Shown here: piece by piece, positions 11,387 through 21,041 of the stretch
How the letters are laid out: the number at the start of each line of letters is the position of its first letter
Position numbering within the stretch: the stretch's first letter is position 1
The notes under the pieces: model-generated
Told to the model about the DNA's origin: nothing
Databases searched by the model: none
What the model saw: only the letters and a program-made list of their open reading frames with translations
DNA from: Cordylochernes scorpioides
Taxonomy: Eukaryota; Arthropoda; Arachnida; Pseudoscorpiones; Chernetidae
Direction of reading: 5' to 3'
DNA: 64,000 nt
NCBI GenBank assembly: GCA_030710605.1
Contig: CP092874.1
Span: forward strand, 43,954,965 to 44,018,964
Made by a program: the position numbers and the translations under genes

Positions 11387-12412
11387 GTGACATTGAAAGA
11401 CAACTATAGGCCCATTGCCCAGAGATGCCGTCGTATACCTTATGCAATGGTAGAAGCAGTAAATCAAGAGCTTGATAAGATGCTAGAGAATGGAATCATT
11501 GAAGAAGTGCATCAAGGTTCTGAATGGGTTTCTAACATAATAGTTGTTCCAAAAAGGGATAGTGAGGAAATTAGACTATGCATAGACCTTCGGGAAGTGA
11601 ATAAAGCAATATTGAGAGAAAGACATCCAATTCCTACAATTGACAATATGTTACATGCCCTTAAAGGTGCTAAAGTATTTGCAAAGCTGGATGCAAAAAA
11701 AGGGTTTTGGCAGGTTGACTTAGACCCTCAATCAACACCCCTTACAACTTTCATCACGCACCGTGGTTGTTACAGATTTTGTAAAGTTCCTTTTGGTCTA
11801 TCAAGTGCTCCAGAGGCATATCAGAAAGGAATGGATTCAATTTTGCTTGATTTGAAAGGTGTAATTTGTTACTTAGACGATGTCGTTGTTTACGCCAAAG
11901 ATAGACAAGAACTAGAAGAAAGGCTTAGAAAAGTCTTACAGAGATTTGATAAAGTAGGCATTAGGCTCAACAGGAATAAGTGCAAATTTGCCATGGAAGA
12001 ATTTGATATTTTAGGTCACATTGTTAGTAGTGAAGGTATTAAACCTGATAATAGGAAAATAGAAGCAGTCTTAAATTTTCCAATACCAAAATATATTGAG
12101 ATGTTAAGGTCATTCTTAGGAACTTGTGGGTTTTTAAGAAAATTCATACCTAAATTTTCTAAATTGGCAGAACCTCTAAATAATTTGACTAGAAAAAATG
12201 TTAGGTGGAATTGGGATTTGAAAACAAATAAAGCATTTCAGGATCTTAAAGAGTCACTAACAAAAGAGCCATGCTTGGCATATTACAACTTGAACTCACC
12301 AACTGAATTAATCACAGATGCAAGCCCTATTGGTCTTGGAGCAGTATTAATACAAACACAACAAAATGGCATTAAAAGACCTTATTGCATATGCCAGCAG
12401 ATCCTTAACTGA
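11387..12412 (+). CDS. G2 reverse transcriptase (and start of RNase H)
   Basis: Copies element RNA to DNA. The 341-residue open frame holds the RT domain: [14 protein letters not shown] at the entry, [14 protein letters not shown] with the first catalytic Asp (residue 102), [16 protein letters not shown], and the catalytic box YLDDVVVYA at residues 162-170. The RNase H domain opens near residue 307 with [12 protein letters not shown], whose Asp is catalytic. The frame breaks at about 12385, so RNase H continues out of frame. RT catalytic residues are intact. Confidence 0.92.
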   Translation: MTLKDNYRPIAQRCRRIPYAMVEAVNQELDKMLENGIIEEVHQGSEWVSNIIVVPKRDSEEIRLCIDLREVNKAILRERHPIPTIDNMLHALKGAKVFAKLDAKKGFWQVDLDPQSTPLTTFITHRGCYRFCKVPFGLSSAPEAYQKGMDSILLDLKGVICYLDDVVVYAKDRQELEERLRKVLQRFDKVGIRLNRNKCKFAMEEFDILGHIVSSEGIKPDNRKIEAVLNFPIPKYIEMLRSFLGTCGFLRKFIPKFSKLAEPLNNLTRKNVRWNWDLKTNKAFQDLKESLTKEPCLAYYNLNSPTELITDASPIGLGAVLIQTQQNGIKRPYCICQQILN

Positions 12413-12864
12413 TACTGGAAAAAAGATATTCACAAATAGAAAAAGAGACGTTGGGATGTGTATGGGCAATTGAACATTTTAACACCTATATTTGGGGAAG
12501 GAAATTTGTGTTAAAAAACCTCTAATCTATATGCTGAATCCTAAAAATGGAGCTGTTTTGCCTCCAAGAATTCAAAGATTGAGTTGGAGATTACAACCAT
12601 ATGACTTTGAAATACCATATGAAATTGAATTCATTCAAGGAAAGCAAAATATTGCAGATATACTTTTCAAGACAACCTCTTTCTAACACAAGTGATGAAA
12701 AATGGCTGGAGGACTATGTTCATAAAGTCTTATCCATCACTTCTGAAGAGCTTCAAGCACTGTCTTTGAAAGAGATAAAAGTTTGTACAGAGCAAGATCC
12801 TTTGTTTCAAAAACTGAAAGATATGGTTCAAAAGGGAGTTTGGCCATATCCTTTGAATGAATAA
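12413..12864 (+). pseudogene. G2 RNase H remainder and linker to integrase
   Basis: In shifting frames the plus strand reads SRSLTDTGK, then an IEKETLGCVWAIEHF-like stretch, then RIQRLSWRLQPYDFEI and GKQNIADI, the tail of the gypsy RNase H that would remove the RNA template. A short connector (12601-12864) with EELQALSLKEIK leads toward integrase. Two frameshifts near 12385-12420 and one near 12650 break it. Confidence 0.78.
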
Positions 12865-12936
12865 TTCAAATGTTTTTATAAGTTTAAATATGAACTCTCA
12901 ATTTTTGATAATCTTATCTTAAAAGGAAGTAGAATT

Positions 12937-13734
12937 TTGCTACCTTCAAAACTAATAAAGAAAGTCTTGAGAATTGCACATGAAACACATCAAGGAATGA
13001 CAAGAACCAAACAACTGTTAAGAGAAAAATATTTTTGGATAAACATGGACTTTGACATTGAAAATTTGATTAGAAACTGTCCAATTTGTGTAAGGAATCA
13101 ACCATTGATAAATGATCAACCATTCCAAATAGTTCCGTTACCATCAAAACCTTGGATGAAACTTGGAATTGACATAGTTGGTCCAATTGGCCATCATTAT
13201 GTTTTAACAGTGATCGACTACTATTCTTCATATCCTGAAGCAATGATAATAGAAGACATTTCCAGCAAGACAATTATTAAAAAATTGATGGAGATTTTTG
13301 CAAGACATGGTTATCCACATGAAGTTGTAACAGATAATGGCTTACAGTTTGCAAGTACATCAATGGAAAGATTTTTAAAAGAATGTGGAATCAAGCACAT
13401 CAAAGCCTCACCCTATTACCCAAAAAGTAATGGGAAGATAGAAAGATTCCATAGATTTCTAAAGAAACAATTCAATTCAAGTTCTGAAGAAGGGAAAGAT
13501 TGGAAAGAAGATTTATCCAGAATTTTAATGTCTTACCGAAACTACTCCAACAGATCTACAGGAAAGACTCCAGCATTCCTATTATTTTCAAGAGAAATCA
13601 AAACTAAATTAAGCTCACTTGTTAATGATGCAGAAGAAGATGAATCCAACATCAAAGAATTCAATATGGTCTACAAAGAAAAAATGAAAACATATAATGA
13701 TATAATTCGGAAAGCTAGTCCTCATAATTTTTAA
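12937..13734 (+). CDS. G2 integrase
   Basis: Inserts the cDNA into the genome. The 265-residue frame has an HHCC zinc domain (H15, H18, C48, C51), then the catalytic core with D79 in LGIDIVG, D133 in VVTDNGLQF and E169 in NGKIERFHRF. The last two are separated by 35 residues, so the D,D35E triad is intact. It is part of Pol and has no independent start. It stops at 13734, and the C-terminal domain continues in another frame. Flanking Pol segments are frameshifted, so activity in cis is doubtful. Confidence 0.92.
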   Translation: MLPSKLIKKVLRIAHETHQGMTRTKQLLREKYFWINMDFDIENLIRNCPICVRNQPLINDQPFQIVPLPSKPWMKLGIDIVGPIGHHYVLTVIDYYSSYPEAMIIEDISSKTIIKKLMEIFARHGYPHEVVTDNGLQFASTSMERFLKECGIKHIKASPYYPKSNGKIERFHRFLKKQFNSSSEEGKDWKEDLSRILMSYRNYSNRSTGKTPAFLLFSREIKTKLSSLVNDAEEDESNIKEFNMVYKEKMKTYNDIIRKASPHNF

Positions 13735-13813
13735 ATTGGAAATTTAGTTTATGTGGCAAATCCGAATAATGGAAAACTTGATTCAAATTTCAGATCAGAA
13801 CATCATGTAATTC

Positions 13814-14251
13814 TTGAAAACACTTCAAAATTCTTTTAAATTAGTCAACACTAAAAATGGGAAAATAATTCATAGAAATGCTAAACATTTGAAACATGTT
13901 CCTACTCAAGAGACCAATCAAGGCATTTCTGACTTGATTCCAGAAGAGAGCCAGGAAAATCTTAGTTCAGATTCAACAAGAATTGAACACCTCAACTCTT
14001 CTGATGTACAAATACCAGATGATAGTTCCTCAAACCAAGACAAGGACACTTCTTTAAACCGACCAAGTTCAAGTAGAACAGGGTCTACATTTAACCCAGT
14101 TGTTTCAGATAGACTTGATGCCGAGGCTCTTCACCAGTTGCCACCAGAGGTTTCTCCACCCTTGCCGACTACCAAGGAACCCGTGATCACCAGGAGTGGA
14201 AGAGTCGTCAAGCCATCATCAAGATATAAAGACATGATTCCTTTCATCTAA
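13814..14251 (+). CDS. G2 Pol C-terminal tail
   Basis: An open frame following integrase. It includes LVNTKNGKIIHRNAKHLKHV, which resembles the SH3-like C-terminal region of gypsy integrases, then a serine- and proline-rich tail ending in KPSSRYKDMIPFI just before the polypurine tract and 3' LTR. Its start here is arbitrary because it belongs to Pol. Confidence 0.7.
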   Translation: MKTLQNSFKLVNTKNGKIIHRNAKHLKHVPTQETNQGISDLIPEESQENLSSDSTRIEHLNSSDVQIPDDSSSNQDKDTSLNRPSSSRTGSTFNPVVSDRLDAEALHQLPPEVSPPLPTTKEPVITRSGRVVKPSSRYKDMIPFI

Positions 14252-14264
14252 AGGAAGGAGGGAA

Positions 14265-14456
14265 TGTAGTATTCTGTGTTTTTAAATATATTATAGATCT
14301 TCATCATAAACAATAATATACGATGTATAATGTAAACAACGTGTTGATGTAAAAATATAAATATAAAGTGTAATAAATAATTTGTAATAATAATTTCATC
14401 TGGTGAGTAATGTTTAATTAAATAATAACTCTCTATACAACAATAACTATACAACA
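14265..14456 (+). repeat. G2 3' LTR
   Basis: 192 bp. It differs from the 5' LTR by a T insertion, two or three substitutions near position 40 and a 4-bp insertion near the end. Confidence 0.93.
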
Positions 14457-14461
14457 CTCAT

Positions 14462-15878
14462 CATAATTAAATACATTAATACTTAAATTATGTTTATTTT
14501 CAATATTTTCTAATTTCATAGGATATTCTTCATTACCAAACTGATTTTCATATTTTTTATAATTTGATACTCTTTCAGAATTAATTTTAATTGGATATAA
14601 AGCAGCTAAAACACTCCACAAAAAAAAAACATTTTTTATCAATGTTCTTTATATTAATTACTGCTTTGTTATCTTTATTTTTTTAGGTAAATCAATATAA
14701 CTAGAGCCTTTTAAAGGTTTATATTTATTAATAAAAAGAGATCACAATAAATAATTTCTTTTAACATCCATCCAGAACCTCGAGGGCTATTTATAGATAT
14801 TTTCTCCTCAATTTTTTTCAGAAATAATTGAACTTATCGGAAATCATAATAGATTTCATATCTGAATGAGCATATAAATTCATTTGTTCCGAATAATCTT
14901 CAGTATCATTAGACATTACAACTTTTAAAACTTGTTTTATTTTTAAGGCCTTATGTTCATTCAATTGTCAGAAATTAAACGAATGAAATTTGAATTACAA
15001 AAATTTAAAAATGAAGAAATTTCTTTAAATTTATCATTATATATTCTTCCAGTTATTATTCTATTTTGATAAGCCGTTTCAATAATTTTTATTATATCGC
15101 TTGATTTCTATTCTTTATTTTTAGGTTTCTCACGTTTTGGATTTTCATTTTATGTTTTTATTATATTTCAGTTCAATTTTTTATCATTAAAATACTCAAT
15201 CAGCAGCTCAACAAGTTATTTCTTTTTAATTTTTCTTGGTTGTCTAATATTAAATTCAGTCGCTTTCTTTCTAAGAAAATTAATGACATAGATTCTAATT
15301 TTTCTTTTATTATTTTTTGTCCTTCACTTAATTCAAGATCGAATAATTTTGTAGATTCATCCTTTAAATTGAACGCATCCAATCTTCTTTTTATTTTCTT
15401 CCTCAAAAGAAGATATTTAACATATTTCTTTTTCAATTTATTTATAAATTTAGTAACATATAATCCTAAAATATCGACTAAAACAGGTTTATATATTCAC
15501 CTGTCTTGTTTATATATTTTCTGATTAAATTAATTAAATCACACTTTTTAATGTGTTATTTTGTTTTATATTTAATTTTTTTAGCAGAGCTCTTAAGTTT
15601 GTTGTATTTCACATTACTTAAAAGTTTTTGCTCCATTTATAAGGGAATAAAATTTAAGAACATATTTCCGAAAGCCTACGCTTATGAAGATTTTAATTTA
15701 AATGTCGTTTAAAATGTGAAGGTGTATATGTTTGACCACATGTATAGACCTTTTTAGTTTTATCTCTAACTTTTTCACAATCTATACAATAAGATTGAAA
15801 TTTATTTAGTTTTTTATAAAAACAATCAAAAGATTTCATTTCTTTACAATATGAACATTTCTTTTCAAGCTGTTCCAT
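14462..15878 (-). pseudogene. Polinton DNA polymerase B, N-terminal part
   Basis: Begins at the ATG at 15878. The first 60 residues carry paired cysteines (KKCSYCKEMKSFDCFY, then YCIDCEK and a later C and H), a probable zinc-binding N-terminus like that of polymerase B from Polintons. A basic helical segment follows (15436-15200). Near 14640-14470 lies a conserved block with FLWSVLAALYPIKINSERV and NLSINVFNYDE, after which the frame runs into the G2 target duplication and resumes at 9831. Stops and frameshifts between these blocks (15690-15440 and 15200-14650) show decay. Start context is aaataaATGG. Confidence 0.78.
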
Positions 15879-15924
15879 TTATTTAGAATTTAATTTATAA
15901 ATACAATTCACGTCAGCTACAAAC

Positions 15925-16090
15925 GTTGTATCGGATGCGCAGAAGCAAGCCGCGCCGATACATCGAGTAGCGCTAAATGTAGTTGTTTGTGACGTCTGCG
16001 ATACATGTTGTATCGGCTGCGCAGAAGCAATCCGCGCCGATACATCGAGTAGCGCTAAATTTAGATGTTTGTGACGTCAGCGCTACTGCT
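15925..16090. repeat. 82-bp GC-rich tandem repeat with internal inverted repeats
   Basis: Two copies start gttgtatcgg at 15925 and 16007 and each runs through gcgcagaagcaa and catcgagtagcgctaaat to gacgtc. A third partial copy may begin near 16090. Each unit contains tgtatcgg and ccgataca as an inverted pair, able to form a stem. GC content is far above the flanking Polinton sequence. It lies just upstream of the polymerase start, between divergent Polinton genes. Confidence 0.85.
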
Positions 16091-16103
16091 GTATCGAAAG
16101 GAT

Positions 16104-16830
16104 GCGTCTGGTGCATGGAAGGTAAAATATCATCCACCCCAGTTCTGGTGAGGGTGATTTTTTTCTCCCTACCCAAAAATCAGAATTAAAATATCAGTAT
16201 ATACTTTATTCAAACTTAAATCTATGGTTCAAAGTAACAGATATTGCTAGAATTTTAGAGTATAAACATCCAAAAGACGCTATAAATTATAATATTTTAG
16301 ATTAAAATAAGAGAAAATTTGAAGATTTTAAAGTGGTAAGTGAATCACTTTTTTTTTTTACCTTAGAAAATCTACATCACAAACATACCTATTTTATGAA
16401 TGTATCAGCAATTTATAAGTTGATTTTTAGATCCAAAATGCAACTTTATGAATAAAGGAAGCCACCCAAATATTGACAAAAAAAGCAAATTTATTAATAA
16501 ATATGGTTTATATTATCATTAAAAATAGAAGACAATATGAATAATTATATGGGGGGGGGGGGTGGTGATTGGCCATCCTATAAAAATTCAATAGAAATCA
16601 TACTATTTCATTAATGAACCAGGTATTTATCTTTTAATTATGAGATCTAAAATACCAAAAGCTAAAGAGTTTTCAAGATTGGATTTATGAAGTTGTTCAA
16701 ATTCTTCTAATTTTCTCTAATTTTAATAACTCTTACTATTTGGTTGATTTTATATGTTCCCAATTGGGAACATTATAAAATGATGAATTTGGACTTTATG
16801 ATCTAACTATGAGCTCCATGCACCAGACGC
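16104..16830. repeat. 16-bp perfect inverted repeats bracketing a BRO-like remnant
   Basis: gcgtctggtgcatgga at 16104-16119 is the exact reverse complement of 16815-16830. They bracket about 695 bp of AT-rich sequence that includes a degenerate BRO-N region and a run of 12 G at 16551-16562. No target duplication was seen outside them. Confidence 0.75.
16196..16750 (+). pseudogene. BRO-N domain protein remnant, possibly duplicated
   Basis: The plus strand reads WFKVTDIARILEYKHPKDAI at about 16227-16286, the opening of the BRO-N domain found in DNA viruses, then, after stops, FMNVSAIYKLIFRSKMQL (16395-16448). A second hit to the later part of the domain, FINEPGIYLLIMRSKIPKAKEF, follows at about 16608-16673. 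Two copies of the same motif suggest two tandem BRO genes or a duplication. BRO-N proteins bind DNA and occur in baculoviruses, giant viruses and some adintoviruses; their role is unclear. Frameshifts and stops show that this one is dead. Confidence 0.68.
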
Positions 16831-16938
16831 GCCCTTACCCGTACCAAAGAGTTGGAGAAAAGGAAGTTTGCCGCCTATCAGACTTCCTCTCTTGATAAGT
16901 TCGCTGTAAGGTCTCTCTTAAATAAATCTTATAAATAA

Positions 16939-17198
16939 ATGAATTTCTTTGATTATATTATTCCTGCAAAAAATAAATTAAATTACAGTAGTGATTCAGA
17001 AGAATCTGATCATTTTTGTAATGAGCATGATTTATATTTTTGTTCGTGTAACGGGTGGAAATCCTTTAAATTATCCTTTAAATTTAGATTAGAATCTAGA
17101 ATGAACTATATTAAAAATTTCGATAATTTATACTCAAACCATTAAAAAGTAAGATATATGTTTAATCATTTATGCGTTTTTATGAATGATAAAAAAAT
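16939..17198 (+). CDS. hypothetical Polinton protein, interrupted by a solo LTR
   Basis: Starts at ATG 16939 in the context cttataaataaATG. The 68-residue frame to 17145 has an acidic SSDSEESD segment and closely spaced Cys/His (CNEHDLYFCSCN). After removal of the solo LTR at 17205-17710, a further short coding-like piece with MWDEFVNYFEKDLSRQTL appears near 17796-17850, perhaps the same gene. I do not recognise the family. Confidence 0.4.
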
Positions 17199-17204
17199 AA
17201 ATAT

Positions 17205-17710
17205 TGTCGCGGCTGACCCCTCCGGTTCTTCGCGACGACGCCGCTTCCTCCGTCGTGGATCACCTACCCGGCTCCCGTTGATCTCCTTTGCAGCTCTTCC
17301 CTGCAGAGCACCCAAAGACCTCCGAGAACCACCACTAAAGTGAAACTACTTTCCTCTGGCAGTATCTCTCGGCCTTACCACTGGTGGGGGGACACGAGAG
17401 ACTTACCAGAAGAGTAGCAGCAGCGATGTGGCGATGGCGAGAGTAACAACAGCAACCGGCACCGAGACTTCAAACACTCCTTCCTTTTTATTGTCACTTC
17501 TACTACCATTACATATAACTAGGATAACATACAAAGGGTATTTACATTTATTTACACACCAGAGCCAATAAAAAAATCTATTTACAACTATTTGCTCTAG
17601 TAAACAGGACCACAGCAGTCGGCGATTCCACACCAGTTTCAGATCGGAAACAGGCGAAAGCGCCATCTATTGGCGGAGGTTGTAGGTAGTTTCAGGCCTT
17701 ATACGCGATA
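17205..17710. mobile_element. GC-rich solo LTR
   Basis: 506 bp, much richer in G+C than the Polinton around it. It starts TGTCGCGG and ends CGCGATA, with short imperfect inverted ends (TATTGTCGCG versus CGCGATAATA). It is flanked by atat at 17201-17204 and 17711-17714, fitting a 4-bp LTR-retroelement duplication. On the minus strand it contains AATAAA in its middle. No internal retroelement region accompanies it. Family unknown. Confidence 0.62.
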
Positions 17711-17714
17711 ATAT

Positions 17715-18133
17715 AGATTGCCATTTCTATTTAAAAATATATATGTGAATATTATAGCATAGAGAATAGATTCAAAGATTAAAAAAAACAGAAGCATATG
17801 TGGGATGAATTTGTTAATTATTTTGAAAAGGATCTCTCGAGACAAACCCTCTAATATATATTATTCAGAAGAAAAAATAAAATATATATTTAATAAAACT
17901 GTTTCCAACTAGAGGGATTGGTAGCCAAAACGGGATCAATTATCTGAATGAACGGTCCTCTTTATATCAACCCCTCCGATTTCGGGGAGGTTGATTAAGG
18001 GTCAGCGTCAGCGACCCTTTAAAAAACTTTGTAATTAATTTCGGTTGATTTTCAGGTAGCCCCAAAAGTAGGGAAACTTATTTATTGGATGGCCCTCGTA
18101 CTTAAATTTTGATTTTTATTGAAAGTCAATTTT
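17715..18133. other. AT-rich intergenic region with a hairpin cluster
   Basis: Around 17968-18020 two adjacent stem-loops occur: tcaacc...ggttga enclosing cctccgatttcgggga, and gggtc...gaccc enclosing agcgtcagc. They lie between the plus-strand gene fragment and the minus-strand gene at 18134, so they could be a bidirectional terminator or a replication element. That role is a guess. Confidence 0.4.
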
Positions 18134-18390
18134 TTATTTTTTAATATTCACGTTATCTAACTTTATTTCGTAAAGTATATTTTCATCTATTATTGTGTCA
18201 TATGCTATATTTACATCAATAATTTTACCTGATCGATAAAATTTATAAAAAAGATCATTGTCTGTTTTGAACAGCCGTAAAGGAATACTTCTTAGATTAT
18301 CAAATTCGGGTTTTCTTTCGTAACCAAAATGAATAATCTCAAAGAATTTATGTTCTTTTGTTATTCTTTTCTTTAAACCTCTCTTGTCAT
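18134..18390 (-). pseudogene. small Polinton protein, unknown function
   Basis: A minus-strand frame of about 85 codons with ITKEHKFFEIIHFGYERKPE and ending NILYEIKLDNVNIKK. An ATG at 18390-18388 sits in atatataaATG, the start motif shared by this element's genes, but is one base out of frame with the body, so a small indel is likely. The C-terminus resembles that of the small protein at 6224-6355. It lies immediately downstream of the fibre-like gene. Confidence 0.45.
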
Positions 18391-18464
18391 TTATATATCT
18401 AAAAGAAGAGTCAATTATATTTGAAAAATATTATCATGTTATCCAAAAACTAATCCTTTAGTTC

Positions 18465-19540
18465 TTATCTACAAATGTTCGTTTTTTTTTTTAATTGTAT
18501 ATGATTAACTAGACCTTTTGTAGGGTTATATTCGTATGTTTCATTTAAAAATAATTCAAAAACAAAAGGAGGGTTATTAAGTGCTGTGATATTCATAATC
18601 TTACCATCAAAAGGAAATATATAGGTTGACCTATTAAATTTTGGGTTACTCCTTAGAGCTATTCCTCCATCCACTGAGAAATCTGCACTCTTTCAGAAAG
18701 ATTTTTATCACCAAAACATATTATTTCACACACTGTTGGTTTTACAAAATATCCTGTATCATTTTTCAGTAACATATTATTTGGATATGTTTTATCAATA
18801 TCAGGTACATATAAACCCTTATCGGTTTTCTTTATTGCATTATTTTGTGGTTCTAAAGGAATTCCTTTTCTATCTACATATCCTTTAGTTGCTGCATTAT
18901 TATCACATTTTGGATCTTTTACGCTTGTGATTCTTTTATTTTTCACATCTATCCAGTCGTTACCTGTACTTATGTATACTAATTTTTTCTCATTTTCTTT
19001 AGTAATTTCTTCAATTGTTTTATCAAATCATCTACATATTTTTTATTTACAGCATTTTTATCACTAACAGGTTCTCTCAAATTTCCTATTCTTTTATTCT
19101 TCGCGTCAAAAACAATATTTCCTGATAAAACATTATCCTCATTTACTTTTAATTGATTCGATGTTCTAATTATCGTATTTTCATCTATAGAAGTCAATTG
19201 GTCTACATATTCTTTATTTACTGCTTCATTTGAAATTATTGGATTCTCTAAACCTACGATTCATTTTTTATGAACATTATATTTATCATTTTGCAATTCT
19301 AAACCTCTTTAAGAATATATATTCCATCATTTTTTTCTAATTATAGAGTTATTAACATCGTTTGATATTTTTGTATTTTCTTTAAAATAATTCATTGTAA
19401 TTGCATCTTTATCTTCCTCAGGTTCTTTGACATTGGTTAATCTTTTATCTTCAATATCATAATTACCCTCAAGTGTTATCTTATATCCAATCCAGGAGGT
19501 CCTCTTTTTCCTATTCCACTTCTCTTTGTTCTAAATCCTC
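18465..19540 (-). pseudogene. phage-fibre-like protein with collagen-like start and four repeats
   Basis: On the minus strand a short glycine-proline stretch (GIGKRGPPGLD, about 19530-19490) is followed by four spaced copies of one motif: EDKRLTNVKEPEEDKDAI (about 19450), IVGLENPIISNEAVNKEYVD (19260-19200), NKRIGNLREPVSDKNAVNKK (19100-19040) and NKRITSVKDPKCDNNAATKG (18943-18884). Spacing is roughly 165-180 bp. This x-KRI-x-N-x-x-EP-x-x-D-x-NAVxKxYVD pattern is like the repeats in phage tail-fibre proteins. The C-terminal part (18674-18465) has ALRSNPKFNRSTYIFPFDGK. Several frameshifts. Its neighbours are Polinton virion genes, so a virion attachment fibre is a fair inference. Confidence 0.6.
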
Positions 19541-19639
19541 TAGTTATTTATTATATTATCAAAATTTGTTCTGAACATTATTTTTTTATATTTTGTCCTA
19601 TAATCGATAAGAAAGAAATTTAAGGGTTTAATAACAGCT

Positions 19640-20213
19640 TCTCTATATCGTCTTGAGAAGTCTTTTTTTGTTGTTGTTAATATCGCACCATGATCCCTAT
19701 ATCCTATCTAACTCTCCTAAATCAGATATTTTGTAGAAGAGGCAAAATAATCGAAATTTAATCTCATAATTCTTTCAACAGGATAGAAACTCTGTGTCAA
19801 ATATATAATTGAATAATTTTTATTTCTGCCTCTTTTTTATACTTAGAATAATTATTTTACTATGATCCTTCTCTGCAATAAAATCACCAAACGTAATCAA
19901 ATTTTGCTCTTCAGGATTCAGATCATCAACATTTATGATATCATCATTACTATATGTAGCTATATTTTCATCAGTCTCTTCCTCAAATTCATCCGTATTT
20001 CTCTTAAATAATTATAATATATTTCCTCTAAATCTTTTGCATGGATAAATAACTTATCAAAATATAAGTGATTCTCAATTAAAAAGACTAACATATTTGT
20101 TTTCCCACATCCTGAATGATCAGCAATTAATAATCTAAAAGGCCATTAAGGGGCATATTTATTTCGATTATAACATTCGACGGTTTAAGGAATTTATATA
20201 TATTTTTTTCCAT
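19640..20213 (-). pseudogene. Polinton packaging ATPase (FtsK/HerA-like, A32-type)
   Basis: Starts at ATG 20213 (context aataaATGGAAAA). Walker A reads HSGCGKTNML near 20120-20090 after one early frame change. A later segment DDIINVDDLNPEEQNLITFGDF (about 19950-19890) leads to the Walker B-like position, then EKDHSKIII and TEFLSC-type decayed sequence. This family powers packaging of the genome into capsids in Polintons and related viruses. Length is near 190 codons, shorter than the usual 230-250, and the C-terminus fades near 19650. At least three frameshifts. Confidence 0.78.
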
Positions 20214-20303
20214 TTATTATGAACATAAAAAAATTTAAGAACATAAGTAATTTATTAATGAACATAAAAAAAAAAATTTATGAACATAAAGATTTTTCTG
20301 GAC

Positions 20304-20312
20304 CTATAAATG
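20304..20312 (+). promoter_or_regulatory. TATAAATG-type start motif (representative of a recurring set)
   Basis: cTATAAATGG here overlaps the start codon at 20310. Near-identical motifs precede or overlap starts of other Polinton genes: tTATATAAATGA at 21724, tTATATAAATGA at 22027, gaaTATAAATGA at 24040, cTATATAAATGA at 30006, tTATATAAATGG at 32560, cTATATAAATGG at 41349 and, on the minus strand, aTATATAAATGA at 18390. It may be a promoter or initiator joined to the start codon. Confidence 0.5.
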
Positions 20313-20543
20313 GAAAATAGATTAAAAGAAAAAGCAGTGTTGCTCAAAGCAATATTTGAAAAAGAAAAACATATAATACAGAAAATAAAAACAAAAGCAT
20401 TAGATGAACAACATATACAAGAAAATCTGAGTAAATTTCAAATGTCTGTTACAACTAAAATGGAACAAATATTATCCCCAACACCTATTTTTTCTTTACC
20501 TCCTTTAGTAAAAGAAGAAGGAAGACAAACTAAGAAAATATGA
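20310..20543 (+). CDS. Polinton coiled-coil protein, first segment
   Basis: A 77-residue frame (MENRLKEKAVLLKAIFEKEK) rich in Lys, Glu, Leu and Ile, with a heptad-like pattern suggesting a coiled coil, then a proline-rich stretch. Further coding-like sequence with GLPNVEDLVEQKEELQELDK follows near 20605-20665 in another frame, so the original protein was probably longer and ran toward 20780. Divergent from the ATPase, with about 100 bp between starts. Function unknown. Confidence 0.5.
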   Translation: MENRLKEKAVLLKAIFEKEKHIIQKIKTKALDEQHIQENLSKFQMSVTTKMEQILSPTPIFSLPPLVKEEGRQTKKI

Positions 20544-20840
20544 AATAAAAGTTATTTAATTGTTAGGTATAAAAATAAATAGATAAAAATATCTTGAAAG
20601 ATTATGGACTTCCAAATGTTGAAGATTTAGTAGAACAGAAAGAAGAATTACAAGAATTAGATAAATCGATAGGGACAACAATTCAATCATGAAGTGGAAA
20701 AAAGAGATCCCTTGATGAAGAAACAACACAAGAAGCATGTAAGGTTTCAAACACTCTAAAATATTACCATAAATAAGTAAAATTATTGATAGAACATAAA
20801 TATATACAATAGATATAAAACAAATAAACACTTAGAATGA

Positions 20841-21041
20841 GTGAGTGTAATAAAATATTATAATAAACCAAAAGAATTGATTGATAGACTTGAAATCTTA
20901 GACGGTGAGATAGAAGCAGGAAACAATTCAAAAGAACTAAAATATGAAGCATTAGAAATTTTAGATATTTTGAAAAAGAAGAAACAAATTTCTGCAAAGA
21001 TGCATAAAGAAGCATACAATAAGTACTTTAAAACTAAATTA
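20841..21041 (+). pseudogene. Polinton short helical protein
   Basis: The frame reads KPKELIDRLEILDGEIEAGN and ALEILDILKKKKQISAKMHK, a helical pattern I associate with small proteins encoded just upstream of the penton-like gene in Polintons. Only a GTG is in frame near its start; an ATG at 20837 is out of frame by one, hinting at an indel. It runs directly into the next gene, whose ATG at 21042 is within the same frame, so a former stop codon has probably been lost. Confidence 0.45.

Larger units (their letters stand above)
9832..14456 (+). mobile_element. Ty3/gypsy retrotransposon G2, full length
   Basis: A 4625-bp element with 187- and 192-bp LTRs (TGTAGTATTC...CAACA) and a 5-bp target duplication ctcat at 9827-9831 and 14457-14461. 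A purine-rich tract (aaaggaaggaggga) precedes the 3' LTR. Internal order is gag, protease, reverse transcriptase, RNase H, integrase and a C-terminal tail, the gypsy order. LTRs differ at only a few positions plus a 4-bp indel, so the insertion is fairly recent. It interrupts the Polinton polymerase in the opposite orientation. Confidence 0.95.

Noticed and set aside
20556..21015. Minus-strand hydrophobic frames
   Set aside because: They mirror the A/T-rich coiled-coil genes on the plus strand; the leucine/isoleucine richness is a composition effect.
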